A DNA stretch of 60,402 nt from Scytalidium lignicola (lineage: Eukaryota > Ascomycota > Leotiomycetes). The position numbers and the translations under genes were made by a program. Below the pieces are notes generated by a model. It was not told the DNA's origin. It did not search any database and worked only from the letters and a program-made list of their open reading frames with translations. The stretch's first letter is position 1; each line of letters starts with the position of its first letter. Below are positions 13,044 to 25,359 of this stretch, in pieces. The DNA lies in assembly GCA_002812745.2 (NCBI GenBank), contig NCSJ02000265.1, positions 1 through 60,402 on the forward strand, given 5' to 3'.

Positions 13044-16000
13044 GTGAAAGAAGGCAAAGGTCAATGGTTATATAAATACAATACAATAGATTTACTCATA
13101 CATTTCCTACAACACAGTATAATTGTATATTCTGAGTGTAAATATGCTATATTACCTAATTATGTTAATAACCATTTTTCCAAGAAGTACAAAGACAAAT
13201 TAAATAAAACAAAACAAGAGGAGTTGGTAAAGAAGGTCATAACAATTAATAGGTTGATTCCTAATAAAAGAGCATTATAGCAATATGAGTTTCAATTCCT
13301 TTAACTTGTTAATTCACTCATCTTAACATTAAGTAAACCTAAGACGAATAATATAAGATGTAAGTTATTATATAAAGAAAAGGATTATGAATATATATGT
13401 TGTTTATTATAATAAATACAAGAGCATTATTAAGAGGTTCATGATTAGAAAAGTATTAATAAAAGTAACTAGTTAAAAAAGGGTTTTAAGGTCAAGGAAT
13501 TTAAGGAGTTATAGAAGACCAAAGTCTATTATCAAAGGTTTTTCAAGCAAGGTCCTAGATCAAGGTATTTTGAGGTAAGACATATGGTTAATACTAACCA
13601 AGAGACCTAGATTACATCCAAGGTTGATTAACTTAAGGCTAAGAAGTAGACATTGACCAAGTAAATAAATGATATAAAGGAAGAAGAGCAATATAAGGTC
13701 ATCAAGTCAGAAGAGTTTATAAAGCTTAACTTATAGTTAAAATGTATATTTTAAGCTAGTTATACAACAAAGTAAGATAAACGGAAATTAAGAGTATTTA
13801 AAGCTTAACCAGATGAGGATAAGAAAGACTTGTAGATATTATACAAAGTGTTTGATTAGTTGATCTAAGATTTATAATATTATACTAACTAAGAAGTAGT
13901 AAGTTTAAAGGTATTGTTCAAAGCTAATAAGAAAGAGGTAAATATAACAACATAAATGCCATTTGACAATTGAATGAACATTATTATGATTAAGAGATAT
14001 ACTAAAGTATATAAGGTAATATTATATATTATATTTCAAGCTAAAAAANGGTTTATTCAAAGAATAGCCATTATACTAGTTAATAGAAAACTAGTAAATA
14101 AACATCTAATATATACAAATTAACATTACAAAATTGTTAGAGTAGAAGGAGGTATACAAACCAGAGGATAAAGATTCAAGTATAAGCAAGGATAAAGAAG
14201 AATCCAACAAGAAAANTTAAAATAATAAACAAAATCTAGTAAGAGATATTACAATTGTAAATATTATTGTTGAATTATCTATTATAAGATAATAAATACA
14301 AAAACATATTGATCAATGTTATAACCATATTAAGGATTTACAAGGATAATAAATAGTTTGATACTAAAGATTATATACTTAAATTTTCAGCTATAATCAA
14401 GTTATCCTAACTGATAATAATTCAAAATGTATAAGAACAACAACAAGAAAAGGTTAGTATATATCAAGATCAAGGCTAGAATAAGGCTAAGATCAATGCT
14501 AAGGTTTTAAGTTATTATCAGTTAGTTCAAAAGTCTATGTCCACATTCATAACTATAATATATAATAAACAAAATCCTATGTTAATACAATAATTGTATT
14601 AAAGTTGTTCATATAGATTCAAGATCTAGTATACTACAACAATAACAAGGAAAGTATAATAGATTGAAGATGATTTTTTATATTCAAGAATATAATTTAA
14701 CATTTATAAACTCTGAGGAATAGTTTATAAGTTAATAACTAAAGTATAAGAAATATTGTTTAAGAAATTATTAATAATAAGAATAAATGAAAATAAAGAA
14801 GAAAATGTTAAAAAANGTCTTGCTTATTAATTAAAATAAATTAGTAAACAATTTAGCCAAGACATATGTTAAGTAATCATTTTTAAATAATAAGCATAAT
14901 CAGTTTATAATTAATAGAAAATAGTAATTGTATAATTACATATTCAAAAAGCAAACATTATAAGAGAAATGAGTAGATAAGAATAACTAAATCATAATGA
15001 AAACTATAAGCAAATTTAAAGAAGATATAAAAGAGTTTTCAAACCAAATATTTATATTAATAATAGAATTATCTTAACTAACACAAGTACAAGAATTATT
15101 AACATTATACAAAACAAACACATCAAATAGAAGAGTATATAATATTATAATCAATAAAAGTATAATGTTATATACAATTGAATATTATAAGGGTTATTAA
15201 AGTAATAATAATATCAAGAAGATTTATTAGTATTTATTACAAGAAGTAAGTACATTATAAGTATATTTCATGTAGTTAATCAATTATTTTCAAAAGTTAA
15301 TCAAGTTTAAGAGAATAAAGAAAATTAAAACCAATACATTTGTATAAGGAAATAAGTAGAAAAAAGGAGTATTAACAATGGACAAATCTAAAGAAGAAGT
15401 AAAAAAGACTATGATCAAGTAAATAAGTAAGAGGCTAATATATACTTAAATGAGAAGGAAGGTTATAATCAAGGGTAAGAAAATGTTGAAGGACTTAGAG
15501 GAAAGAGGTTATCAGCATTATTAAAACATAATAAATGAATATCTAAGTAAGGACATAAGATATTGAAAAAGATAACATTTTAATATATAAAAGTAAAAGA
15601 GTATAATATCAATGTTAATTAACATTTTATTATTATAATATTATACTAATATTATAAAGGTAAATCATTCAAAGAAGAACAAGATACATTCAAAGATAAT
15701 AATATTTAAAATGAAGACAATGATAAGGATAACTTATAAGATTTGCAATATAACTATACTAACTATGTAAGAGTTATGATATACATATACAAATTACAAG
15801 AAGTTAATAATTTCATGGTTAATTAACAAAAGAAGTTCTAGTATGTTAATTATGTATAGTATTATTAGTTGTATTTCTTATTAATAGAGCAAGAGGTGAG
15901 GATAGGAGGATAAGTTAAGTATAAGTAACAAATAGACAAGGAGAAAAGACAAAATGCATAAATTGCACAATGGAAACAATTGTACAAAATCAACATCTAA

Positions 16001-16650
16001 GTTGAATTAGAAAAGATGTTTAAAAGCTAAGCATAGTTTTACAAGTTATAAGAGCTTGTTTTACAAGCTATTATAAAGTATTACAGTCTGATTATAATAA
16101 TCATAACTATTAGCATAAGCAAATCGTTAATATACAAATTACTTGTTAAGTACATAAAACATAAGACGACTATTGTCATCACACTATTGGTTTTATTACA
16201 AAACTACATAATGAAGAAATATTAGAAGATGAAGATTTCATACATCAAATAGAATGTTAAGCAAAGTTATAAAGTTAGTCAAATTGTCATGGTAATGTTA
16301 AAGTTAATAGTTAACAAAACATTTAGGACATTTTTAAATTAATTACAAGGTATATATTAATTAAATTAGTTTGTTTTTAACAAAACTCATTTAATATTAA
16401 ATAACATAATTGATTTCCATCCTTAGATATGATAATTAGGGAATTTGATAAGTAGAAGAGTATAAATAATATATTTAACAACAATATTACCATTATATAA
16501 GAAGAATAAGTAGATAAAGATTATGAGGATCTAAAAGGAAGAGGTATAAATATTTTGAATATCAATTATATATCTTAACATTGTATATTCTATAGTAAAA
16601 TACTTTGTGGACAAGGAAAGTCAAGAGGAAATCAAGGCAACATATTAATT
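13044..16650 (+). pseudogene. Decayed giant gene: OrsD-like region plus RecQ-type DNA helicase
   Basis: The plus strand reads, through many RIP-type stops, as a protein of the large fungal OrsD/RecQ class (telomere-linked helicase-like). Positions 13044-13280 are still open and contain VYSECKYAILPNYVNNHFSK and end LIPNKRAL, the zinc-binding OrsD pattern. About 13525-13565 reads YYQRFFKQGP, a hallmark of the same domain. A middle block near 15130-15300 resembles the conserved ...YHKGY...IHRYLP... region. The helicase follows: a mutated Walker A loop at about 16089-16140 (ITISISKSLIY, expected GxGxGKS), then TTIVIT, then the DEAH box at about 16373-16390 as NKTH, with Asp and Glu lost by G-to-A changes, then IIYLT. 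The 3' end is unclear and may extend further. Proteins of this type are ATP-dependent DNA helicases often repeated near telomeres. This copy is dead. Confidence 0.7.
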
Positions 16651-18313
16651 AGTATAAANGAAAAATAAAAGAATATTTTACACTAACAAAAATCATTATA
16701 TATAATAACAACATCTTAACCATTATAAAGTTAAGAATAACATTAAATTATTATATATATTATCAAGATATTAATAATATACATGTTAAAAAANGAGATT
16801 TGAAGAGTATAAGAAAATATAAACAAACATATAATTATAGTTATAAACATATTTAGATTAGAAATCAATTAACTGGATATATAAATAATAATTCATGTTA
16901 AATTAATATTTTAAATGCAGAATTATGTATAAGAGAATAAACATATAAGACATAATCAACAACTTAACTAAGTCATTATTATAATGCTAGAAGGTAAGCA
17001 AAAAGCATTATAAAAACAATTTAAGTATGTACAAATGTTAACAATGATTTACAATCAAAGTACAAAAGAAGAGAAAANGACAAAGAGAAATGGAGAAGAT
17101 AAAGTAGTTCATCAACAAGACTAAGTATTAACGAATACATTTAGACTAGCAAATGGATAACAGAATAAATCAAGTACAGTATAAGGAAGAGGAAGAGTTA
17201 TATAATATATATTAGTAAGGAGATGTTATAATAAAGCAGTTAAAACAAGAATAACAAGTATAAGCATTATAAGAATAAACATTGTAAGACAAGGCCTAAG
17301 ATCATAAACAAAATCCTAAGTTCAACATAAATACACATAAATCACCGGGTAATAATAAGTTACAAACCAGTCTTAACCCTTATACTAATCTTAAGTCAAG
17401 GATTGAATAAAAGCAAATAACACTAGAAAATGATGTAAATGATAATTGGTAATACAAATAACAAAATCTAATGTTAGATAATAGTATTGACATCTTATCC
17501 AATAATAATATTAATTAATTAGTAAATCGAAAAATCAATAAGTGTTATATTAGATTACCTAAGGGTTTAAAAAGTAATTCCCTTAATAGTATGGCCAGCG
17601 TAAACTTAGGATTTAGGCTAACAAGAAGAATAATAATTATAAAGGCAAAGTAAGCTGAATTCTAAGTATAATAAGATCAATGATTATAATAACAAAATCA
17701 AATCAAGGCATAAAATCAACAAGAAGGATTTGAAGTACAAGATGTACATAATAAGTTAAATCAATAAGTAAGAAAATGTTTTATATATTATATCAAGTAA
17801 TATCAAGATAACTAAATAAATATATAGTATTCATTAAAAGATTGCCTAGATAAGAGTAACAGATATATTATAGCAAAAGTAATTATATTTGAGAAAATTG
17901 TATTTGAACTATATGTTGTATGTTATGAATATAATGTAGTATAACAAATTTACAGTCAGTAAAAGGTAATTCATAAAGAAAATCAATGATTTCAACAAGT
18001 AAAGGATAAAATATGTTAATACAACGGAATCATCTAAGTTATAATAATAGCCATGATAGTAATAAGTCCATTAGAAGTAGTTAAGTAATATATATTTCAA
18101 GAAATAAAGATCAAGGAGTTATAAAGACTTAAAAGGAGTTAAAAGGAAGAAGAGGACATGTAAATATAAAAANGCAATGTTAAAGTAGTTAAGAAGACAA
18201 GTTCAATAAGAGTTTATAAAAAGTAATGTATTATTATAAGTATTTTATCAATTAACAGTTGAGTTTGAGGAATAAATACAAGGGAAACAATAAAATAAAG
18301 GAAAAATAAATAT
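16651..18313. other. RIP-decayed DNA, no gene resolved
   Basis: AT-rich, purine-biased sequence with scattered n bases. It may hold the rest of the helicase gene on the left (for example a spacer reading KSPGNNKLQTSLNPYTNLK around 17330), but I could not follow a conserved helicase C-terminal domain. No RNA gene or intact open frame was found. Confidence 0.5.
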
Positions 18314-18321
18314 TAAATAAC

Positions 18322-18854
18322 TAGACTGGCCGGACCGTTGCATTAGACCGTGGTCTGGTCCGGACAAGACCATAAGCCACACGGTCTCGTCCGCAAAAAA
18401 TTAAGCAAGACCATGGCCTTACGGTCTGGTCTGGACCAGACTGTAGAACAATCCCCATTTTTTAAGCTAGACTGGACTACGGTCTGCTTTAAATAAAGCA
18501 AGACTGTAATTCGCTAATATTATTTAAATAAGACAAAAATATACTAAATATAATAACATTTTAGACTATATAGTCTGAGCATGGTCTGAGTACAGTCTGA
18601 CATTAATATACAGTCCTTATTTTTTAAGCTAGACCAGACTGTAGTCTCACAGTCCAGTCTCAAAATTTTCGTATAGTCTACGGTCTGAGCATGGTCTGAG
18701 TACAGTCTGACATTAATATACAGTCCTTATTTTTTAAGCTAGACCAGACTGTAGTCTCACAGTCCAGTCTCNAAATTTTCGTATAGTCTACGGTCTGAGC
18801 ATGGTCCTTACAAAACCCACGGTCTGGTCTGGTCTAGACTGATCAGCCAGTCTA
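18322..18854. mobile_element. 533-bp non-autonomous hAT-type element (MITE) with 8-bp target duplication
   Basis: The element begins TAGACTGGC at 18322-18330 and ends with the exact inverted copy GCCAGTCTA at 18846-18854. The inverted match extends to 11 positions with one mismatch. It is flanked directly by the perfect 8-bp direct repeat TAAATAAC (18314-18321 and 18855-18862). An 8-bp target duplication with short terminal inverted repeats is characteristic of hAT transposons. There is no open frame for a transposase, so it would need one supplied in trans. The interior is packed with short, often palindromic GGTCTGGTC/CAGACC/AGACTG motifs, as expected for subterminal transposase-binding sites. 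It contains a 110-bp tandem duplication. Unlike its surroundings it keeps GC-rich stretches, so it inserted after the RIP of the host repeat or was too short to be recognised. Confidence 0.85.
18573..18806. repeat. 110-bp tandem duplication inside the hAT-type element
   Basis: Two near-identical 110-bp units (18573-18682 and 18683-18792) are followed by the first 14 bases of a third (18793-18806). Landmarks such as TACAGTCTGACATTAATATA occur at 18591 and again at 18701. The only difference seen is an undetermined base at 18772. Each unit holds several AGTCTGA/AGACC motifs, so the duplication doubles the number of putative transposase-binding sites. The near-identity makes it much younger than the decay of the flanking DNA. 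Confidence 0.9.
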
Positions 18855-18862
18855 TAAATAAC

Positions 18863-19164
18863 AATAATTAATTAATTTCCAATGTTATAGATCAATAATA
18901 TACTAAACAATAAAAGAAATAAGTTTTTTTTTTATAAAATATATATATATACATATGAAATAATATTATTTAAACAATAAAAAAAAGAATATAAAAATAA
19001 AAAAAAGACATAAATATAAATTAAAGTACAATACACAACAAATAAAGTTAATGAAGGTATGAATAAGAAAGTTATAAGTATAATAATTATAAGGTTATTA
19101 AGAGTAATAATAATAAATAAACATATTAAGATAAAGGTTAAAAGAATATAAAGTTCCAAAGGCA
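18863..19164. other. AT-rich spacer between the hAT-type element and the Gypsy element
   Basis: Simple AT-rich DNA with A and T runs and an AT dinucleotide tract near 18937-18952. The minus-strand open frame 18932-19165 is a low-complexity Ile/Leu/Phe string and is not called. Confidence 0.6.
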
Positions 19165-19169
19165 AGTAC

Positions 19170-19413
19170 TGTTAGAGCCTGGATCGCAGAACCTGGGAAG
19201 TGCATGTGGTGTGCTAGGCACATGAACAGAGTATTAAGATAGAGGCTTACTTCGAGAGTGCATAGGACCCGACGTATATAAGGGTAACCTAAGCTGCTGT
19301 TATGATTTGGATTCTTCAGGAATTAGTTTGGAGAATAGAACAAGCTTAATTGTTAGTACTACTACCTCCTTGATTGTGATTTACTGTCTCCATCCTAGAC
19401 TCAGTCCATAACA
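19170..19413 (+). repeat. 5' LTR of the Gypsy element
   Basis: It is 244 bp, from TGTTAGAGCC to CCATAACA, and contains the TATA-like GTATATAAGG near 19274. It is much less mutated than its partner LTR: of about 56 differences between them, all transitions, roughly 48 have the C or G in this copy. Confidence 0.92.
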
Positions 19414-19460
19414 TTCTAATTCCTCTTATTTAGGTAATAGTCTATTACAATCAGAGGATA

Positions 19461-21300
19461 GTGACAAGTTGGTCAGGCTGTTTAACAACATCCCTTAAGA
19501 CTGCTGAAGGGCAGAGAACAACAAGGAGGGTTAACGCTAGGCCTAGTCAGAACAAAGGCGTTATGACGGTGACAAGCCTAGGAATTATACACACAAAAGT
19601 TATATCCACACTGTTAAGTGATTTAATCAAAGAATTGATTGAAGAAGAGTAACAAGTAAAGGAATTGAAGGTTCTTAAAGACAATTCACTACCTTCTTAG
19701 AACAAGCTGCTTGAGCAGTGAATATGCTGTATTAAGGCTCTTTGACAGGAAAATGCTAAACTAGAGAGTACAAACGAATAGAAGGATGAAATATAAAGAC
19801 AAATAGAAGAGTTAAATTTAAAGATTAAGGTGTTATAACAAAGAAAGAAAAAACTACTTCAATATAATAATACACTTATAAGAATATTGATTTTATTATA
19901 AGAAGGCTTCTTAGTAAAGATATAAATCTTATTATAAGAAGGTTCTTTAGTAAAGAATATATTACAAAAGTAATATACTAATGAAGTATTATCAGAATTA
20001 CTATTATAACAACTTATAATCTAGAGTATAAAGTATAAGTATATACTTTTACTAAAGTAATTTATAAGGAAAACAATAAAAGAGTATAATAACTTTATAT
20101 ATGAATACAAATTTGAATTTGTTGAATTCTTAAAGTTATATAAGAGGGATAATACTAAGATCTTTTATATTATATTGTATCTTGACAATATCTTAAAGGT
20201 GAAATGGTAATAAGTATAAGAAGTAAAATTAGTAAGTATTATTATATAAGAAGGATTTAAAGGGATCTTATTATCTTTATTAGAAGACAAAGGTAATAAA
20301 AGGATTAAGGTTTAAGACTAATATAACTAAGCTTAACAATGGTTAAGTTAGTTAATCTAGTCTTTTGTAGAGTATCTTAATAACCTTAAAGTATAACTCC
20401 TTAATATAAGTAATAAGAAGAGACAAGATATGTTATTAGTGAAAATAACATTTAAGTTAAAGGCAAAAATTATAAATTATAATATTTTGTTAATAATATA
20501 TAATAAAATAGTTATACTAGTAAAGTACTTATAACTTAATAAGGCAAATTAAAAACAAAAGGTCAAACATGATGACATTATTATAAACTTTTGAAAACCT
20601 TAGTATAACAAGTTAAAGGAGAAATGATAAAGTAAGTTATTTAAGTAGAACTTGAATATCTTATATCAAGATTAAATAAAATCAATATACATAACATTAT
20701 TAATTAGTGTTAATATTATAAAACTTAGAAACTTTAATAAAGTCAAATGTTATAATTATAAGAAGTTAAAGTATTATACTAGAGATTGTTATAATACTTA
20801 TAATAATAGAATCTAGTGTTATAGTTATAACTAGTTAAGTTATATCTTATTAAATTACCTTAATAACCAGAATTAGAACTTTAACTAACCTTTTAATAAA
20901 AATATACTTATAACAAACTAATGAAATATTAATGTCTAAAGAAGCTTATAGCCTTAACCTTGTTGAACAATAGAAGGAAGAAGCTTTTTATAATATTCTG
21001 ATAAATACTTAGGATTCTTTTTACTTTTACATCTTTAAAAGAAGTAACAATAAGAGTAGATAATAAAGTTTGTTGTATTATAGAGAAATCAAGACAATTA
21101 TGTATAATAATTCCTTTTGAAGTTTAAGATAAATAAGGAAGATGAAGAATAAAGTAAACTTTAATTAATAATAAAGCAGAGTAAAATGTAGTCTTCTTAA
21201 CTTTAGTACAAGAGTATAAATAGAATAATGATAATAAGGAAAAGCTAAGACTTTGAACAGTTAATAAGACAAACATTTATATTTATAGATCTTATATTAT
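19461..21300 (+). pseudogene. gag remnant of the Gypsy element
   Basis: The first part (19461-19652) is still open for 63 codons (MTSWSGCLTTSLKTAEG onward) and has near-normal composition. After about 19660 the sequence becomes AT-rich with frequent stops. The position, between the 5' LTR and the reverse transcriptase, is that of gag. Around 20690-20850 a short cluster of TGT codons may be what is left of a CCHC zinc knuckle, but it is too damaged to be sure. No intact protein can be made. Confidence 0.5.
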
Positions 21301-21779
21301 ACTAATTAAAGCTGAAGATACAAATAAGAAAGCTTGTATTTTAAAATACTAGTTTATATTAGTTGTTATTAATGAATATGTTATTATCTTAAGATATCTA
21401 TAACTTGATAGTATAGACTTGGATATATAATAGTAGAAGAGGAAATAAAAGTATTGCCTTAAGATTAAGAATTATATTATTTACTTTATAAAGCAATTTA
21501 TAAAGTTATTAGAAAAAGAGAAAGATATTCTTTTATTCAAAGCCTTCTTTAAATATATATCAGATTATATATACATTAAAACAATGTAAATTGATGACTT
21601 ATTAGACTTTAAATAATAATAAGTTAACATAGTCTTAAAGTAGTATTAAGACTTTATAAATGTATTTAACAAGGAGGAAACAACTAAAGTGCTTAGAATT
21701 AATAACTTATATTATATTATCAAGTTTGTTGATAATGTAATACTATTATAGAAACTTGTTTATCTGTTAACAGAAAAGG

Positions 21780-22900
21780 AAATGAAAATGTTAAAGAAGT
21801 ATATTTACAACTTATTAAAGAAAGGGTAAATCTAGTGATTTACTAGTCTAACAAGTACGTTAATGTTATTTGTCCTTAAGAAGGATAACAAGCTTTAACT
21901 TTATATTAATTACAAAGGTCTTAATAAGATTATTATCAAAGATTAAATACCTTTGTTATTAATTTTAGAAACCTTAGACTAGTTAAGAAAAGTAATAATA
22001 TATACTAAGTTAGATTTGAAGGATACTTATCATCAAATCCAAATCTAAGAAAACAACAAGTAAAAGATAGCTTTTTGTACATAATATAACCATTATAAAT
22101 ATTATATTATATTGTTTAAGTTATGTAATGTACTAATAATATTCTAATAATACATCAATAAAGTATTAGTTAAACTAGTAAACATTATTTATGTGATTTA
22201 TCTAGATAACATCTTAATCTTCTCTAAAACTGAAGAGGAGTATATAAAGTATATTCGATAAGTACTTAAGCATTTAAGGTAATATTATTTATACATGAAT
22301 ATATTTAAGTATGATTTCTACATTAAGGAAGTAAAGTTTTTAAAGTATATTATATCTTCTGACAGTATATTGATAAAGAAGAGTTGGATTACTATTATTC
22401 AAGACTAATTAATCTTTACCTCTTTTAAAGATATCTAGGTTTTTCTAGGATTTATTAATTTTTACAAAAGGTTTATTAAACATTATTTAAAAATAATAAT
22501 TCCTTTATCAGATCTTCTAAAAGGAATGGAAAAAAGGCAAAAAGTTAATACATTTAAACTTAAAGAACTAATATTATAAACATTTAATAAGCTTAAAGAA
22601 GCTTTTGTTACAATGTTTATTCTTATGCATTATATCTTAAGACTACTTATAATGTTAAAGATAAATGCATTTAGATTTGTTATAAGTATTGTTTTATTCT
22701 AGTTAATTATTGAAAAGGACTAATCAAACTAATATCTTATTACCTTTTACTTAAAGAAGCTAGATCTTATACAATAAGTATATAATACTCTTGACCAAGA
22801 GATACTTATTATAATATAAGCATTAAAGTAATAAAGGTATTTATTACTTAGTTTATACCTTATCAATAATAATCATCAAGACAGATTATAATAATCTTAA
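21780..22900 (+). pseudogene. Reverse transcriptase / RNase H remnant of the Gypsy element
   Basis: The plus-strand translation is clearly a Ty3/Gypsy reverse transcriptase. Successive blocks read LKKDNKL and NYKGLNKIIIKD (about 21870-21950), YTKLDLKDTYHQIQI (about 21997-22045), then the catalytic box as YLDNILIFSK (about 22199-22230), where the expected YLDDILIFSK has lost its second Asp by G-to-A change. The connection region FLGFINFYKRFIKHY follows (about 22443-22488), and then an RNase H-like segment. In-frame stops replace Gln, Arg and Trp codons throughout. The enzyme is dead by both stops and active-site loss. Confidence 0.88.
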
Positions 22901-23899
22901 ATGCTTTATAAACAAAGAGAAATCAAATAAAAAGTAAGTATATTAAATTCAGAAGTTAATTAAATATAACTTTAAGATAAAGTATAGAATAAACAAGATT
23001 AACCTTATTAATAATCTGTTAAGACAATTAAATTATAAACTTAAGTTTAATAAAGTTATAAGAGATTTAATACTAATGTTGAGAAAAAAGATGTAAAATA
23101 TATTTTACATTAAAGTTAAAAAAGCATTTTAACAGAAAATTAAGATATTAGCTAATGATATTATAAAGAGAAGAAATGCTTAAAGAAGCAACATTTAAAG
23201 AAGTAGTTTTTAGACTAAGCACTTTAAACCTAGTCACTAACTAAGGCTTATATATATATAAGCAGTCACAAATTTAACAAGATACTATTATAAGGTTATA
23301 GTAAGCAACATAGCTTATAAGCTTAAGTTTGTTATTAAAACTAACAGTTGTAAACACTTTGTCTTATAAGTATATACTTGTTTGATAAGCATGCTTGAAA
23401 CAACAAATAGTTCTTTTATCAAGTTGATAATTAACCTAATATACAACTTATAACAAAGAAATGTTTTTATTCAAGGATAACATTAACAGTTAATTTAAAG
23501 AAAGAGAATTGTTAAAGCTGTTAAGAAAAGACTTTAACATTATAAAAGTGATAATTCTCAAGGTAAGTTAACCTTTAAGAACAAAGGCTTTGTATGAAGA
23601 TATAAGGAGTAAAGCTTTAAGAGAACTTATACTAAAATAGTATAATTAGAGTAAGATTATAAGGAAAAGCTTATAACTATGAAATATAATGACTAAGACA
23701 TTAAAGAAGAAACTATTAATATAAATAAGAGATTGAGTAAAGTTAAAGAGTTACAACATAACAAAGGAAATCATAAGGAAGAATCTATAACCTTCAGGTA
23801 TAATGATTAGAACATTGAAGAAGAAACCTTAGATTTGTATAAGGAGTTAAAAGTAGTCAAAGAGTAGTTATGGAGAATAGACTATATAAGTCTCCTCTG

Positions 23900-25210
23900 A
23901 TATTAAGGCAAAATATATATCTTAGACAATAACATAATAAGGATGAAGATATTGACTATAAATTATGATAACTTTATAACAAAGCATTTTAGAATCTTAA
24001 AAACATTAAAATTGATTTAGTAAAAGTATTTTTAGTTAAGCTTAAGAAGAGATATAAAATGTTAAGTATATACTTATACTATTTGTTAGAGAATAAAGAT
24101 GAGGCAACATATATTATATAGAACATTAACATTGTTACCTTATTTAAAACAATTATAAACAAAGATTTTGATAGACTTTATTATAGATTTACTTTTAAGC
24201 AAATAAAGTAACATAATATACAATTTGTATTTAGTTATCATCAATAAGTATATACAAATAACATGATATATTCCTTATAAGAAGACAATTATAATATTAA
24301 AATTAGTAAAGCTATTTCTATAATATATTGTCAAAGATTTTAATACCTTGAAAAGTATAATCTTAGACTGAGGACTCTAATTTACTAACAAGTTCTAAGT
24401 CTCTTTATGTTTTTACTTATAAGTACAAAGACACTTATTAACAGTATTTCACCCTCAAAGTAATAAACAGATAGAAGTCTAGAATTAAACATTAGAATAT
24501 TATTTACAAGTGTTTTATTTATACAAGTAAGACAACTAAGCATTAAAGTTAACTTTTGTAAAATTCATATATAATAATAATGTTTATAATGTTATTAACA
24601 TGATTCCCTTCTACAATATATATAATTATAACCTTGAGATCTAAGTCAACATTAAAGATAACATTATGAAGAAAAGAGTAATTACTATACAAGAAAGGAT
24701 AAAAACATTACNAAAAAGAAAGAGAAATAATAACAAAGTAATAATAAGAAGTTACAAAAATATAAAAGAAGTATTATGACAAAAAACAAAAGTTAATAAC
24801 ATTTAAGATAAATGATTTTGTAATAGTTTTTATGAAGAATCTACAATAGCAAAAACTTAACAAGAAGTTATCAGATTAATATTTAAGATTACTAGAAATA
24901 GTTTAGGTTACAAGTAATAACCTTATATATAAGCTGAAGTTATCCTTTAAAATAAGAGTATACTTAGTCTTTTATATATCCTTCTTTAAACTATATTATT
25001 ATAGATTTAACATAATATTAAAGTTCTTAGAAGAAAAGGTTGTTAATAATGAAAATAAGTAAGAGGTTAAAGTTATCTTAGATTATAAAGTCAAGAAGAA
25101 TAAAAACTTAACAATACCTTATAAGATGAAAAGGATTCTTATTAACAAAAGATATTTAAGAGTTGTTAAAGTACTTATAAAACACTATGAAGAAGTTTGA
25201 AGAGTATAGA
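23900..25210 (+). pseudogene. Integrase remnant with probable chromodomain, Gypsy element
   Basis: The translation keeps Gypsy integrase landmarks: FTNKF followed by VSLCFYL (about 24379-24420), FHPQSNKQIEV (about 24449-24480), the LEYYLQVFYLYK stretch and FVKFIYNNNVYNV (near 24485-24600). A segment near 24960-24990 resembles the HISLL motif that ends many chromoviral integrases. The Lys/Glu-rich tail (about 25030-25210) is in the right place for a chromodomain, but its aromatic residues cannot be verified. Stops are frequent. Confidence 0.75.
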
Positions 25211-25359
25211 AAACAATATGAACAATTACTTATAAAAGAAGTAACCTCCTTAAAATTAATATAGCAAAAAGTTATAAGGAAAAAGGGTAAGAAGTAAAAA
25301 AGGTTAAATTAAGATTAAAGTACTTAAAGGTAAAGAGTTATCTACTTAATAATAATGCT

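Noticed and set aside
18322..18854. CRISPR-like or other repeat-spacer array because of recurring short palindromes
   Set aside because: The motifs are irregularly spaced within a bounded element that has target duplication and inverted ends, which a hAT-type MITE explains better.
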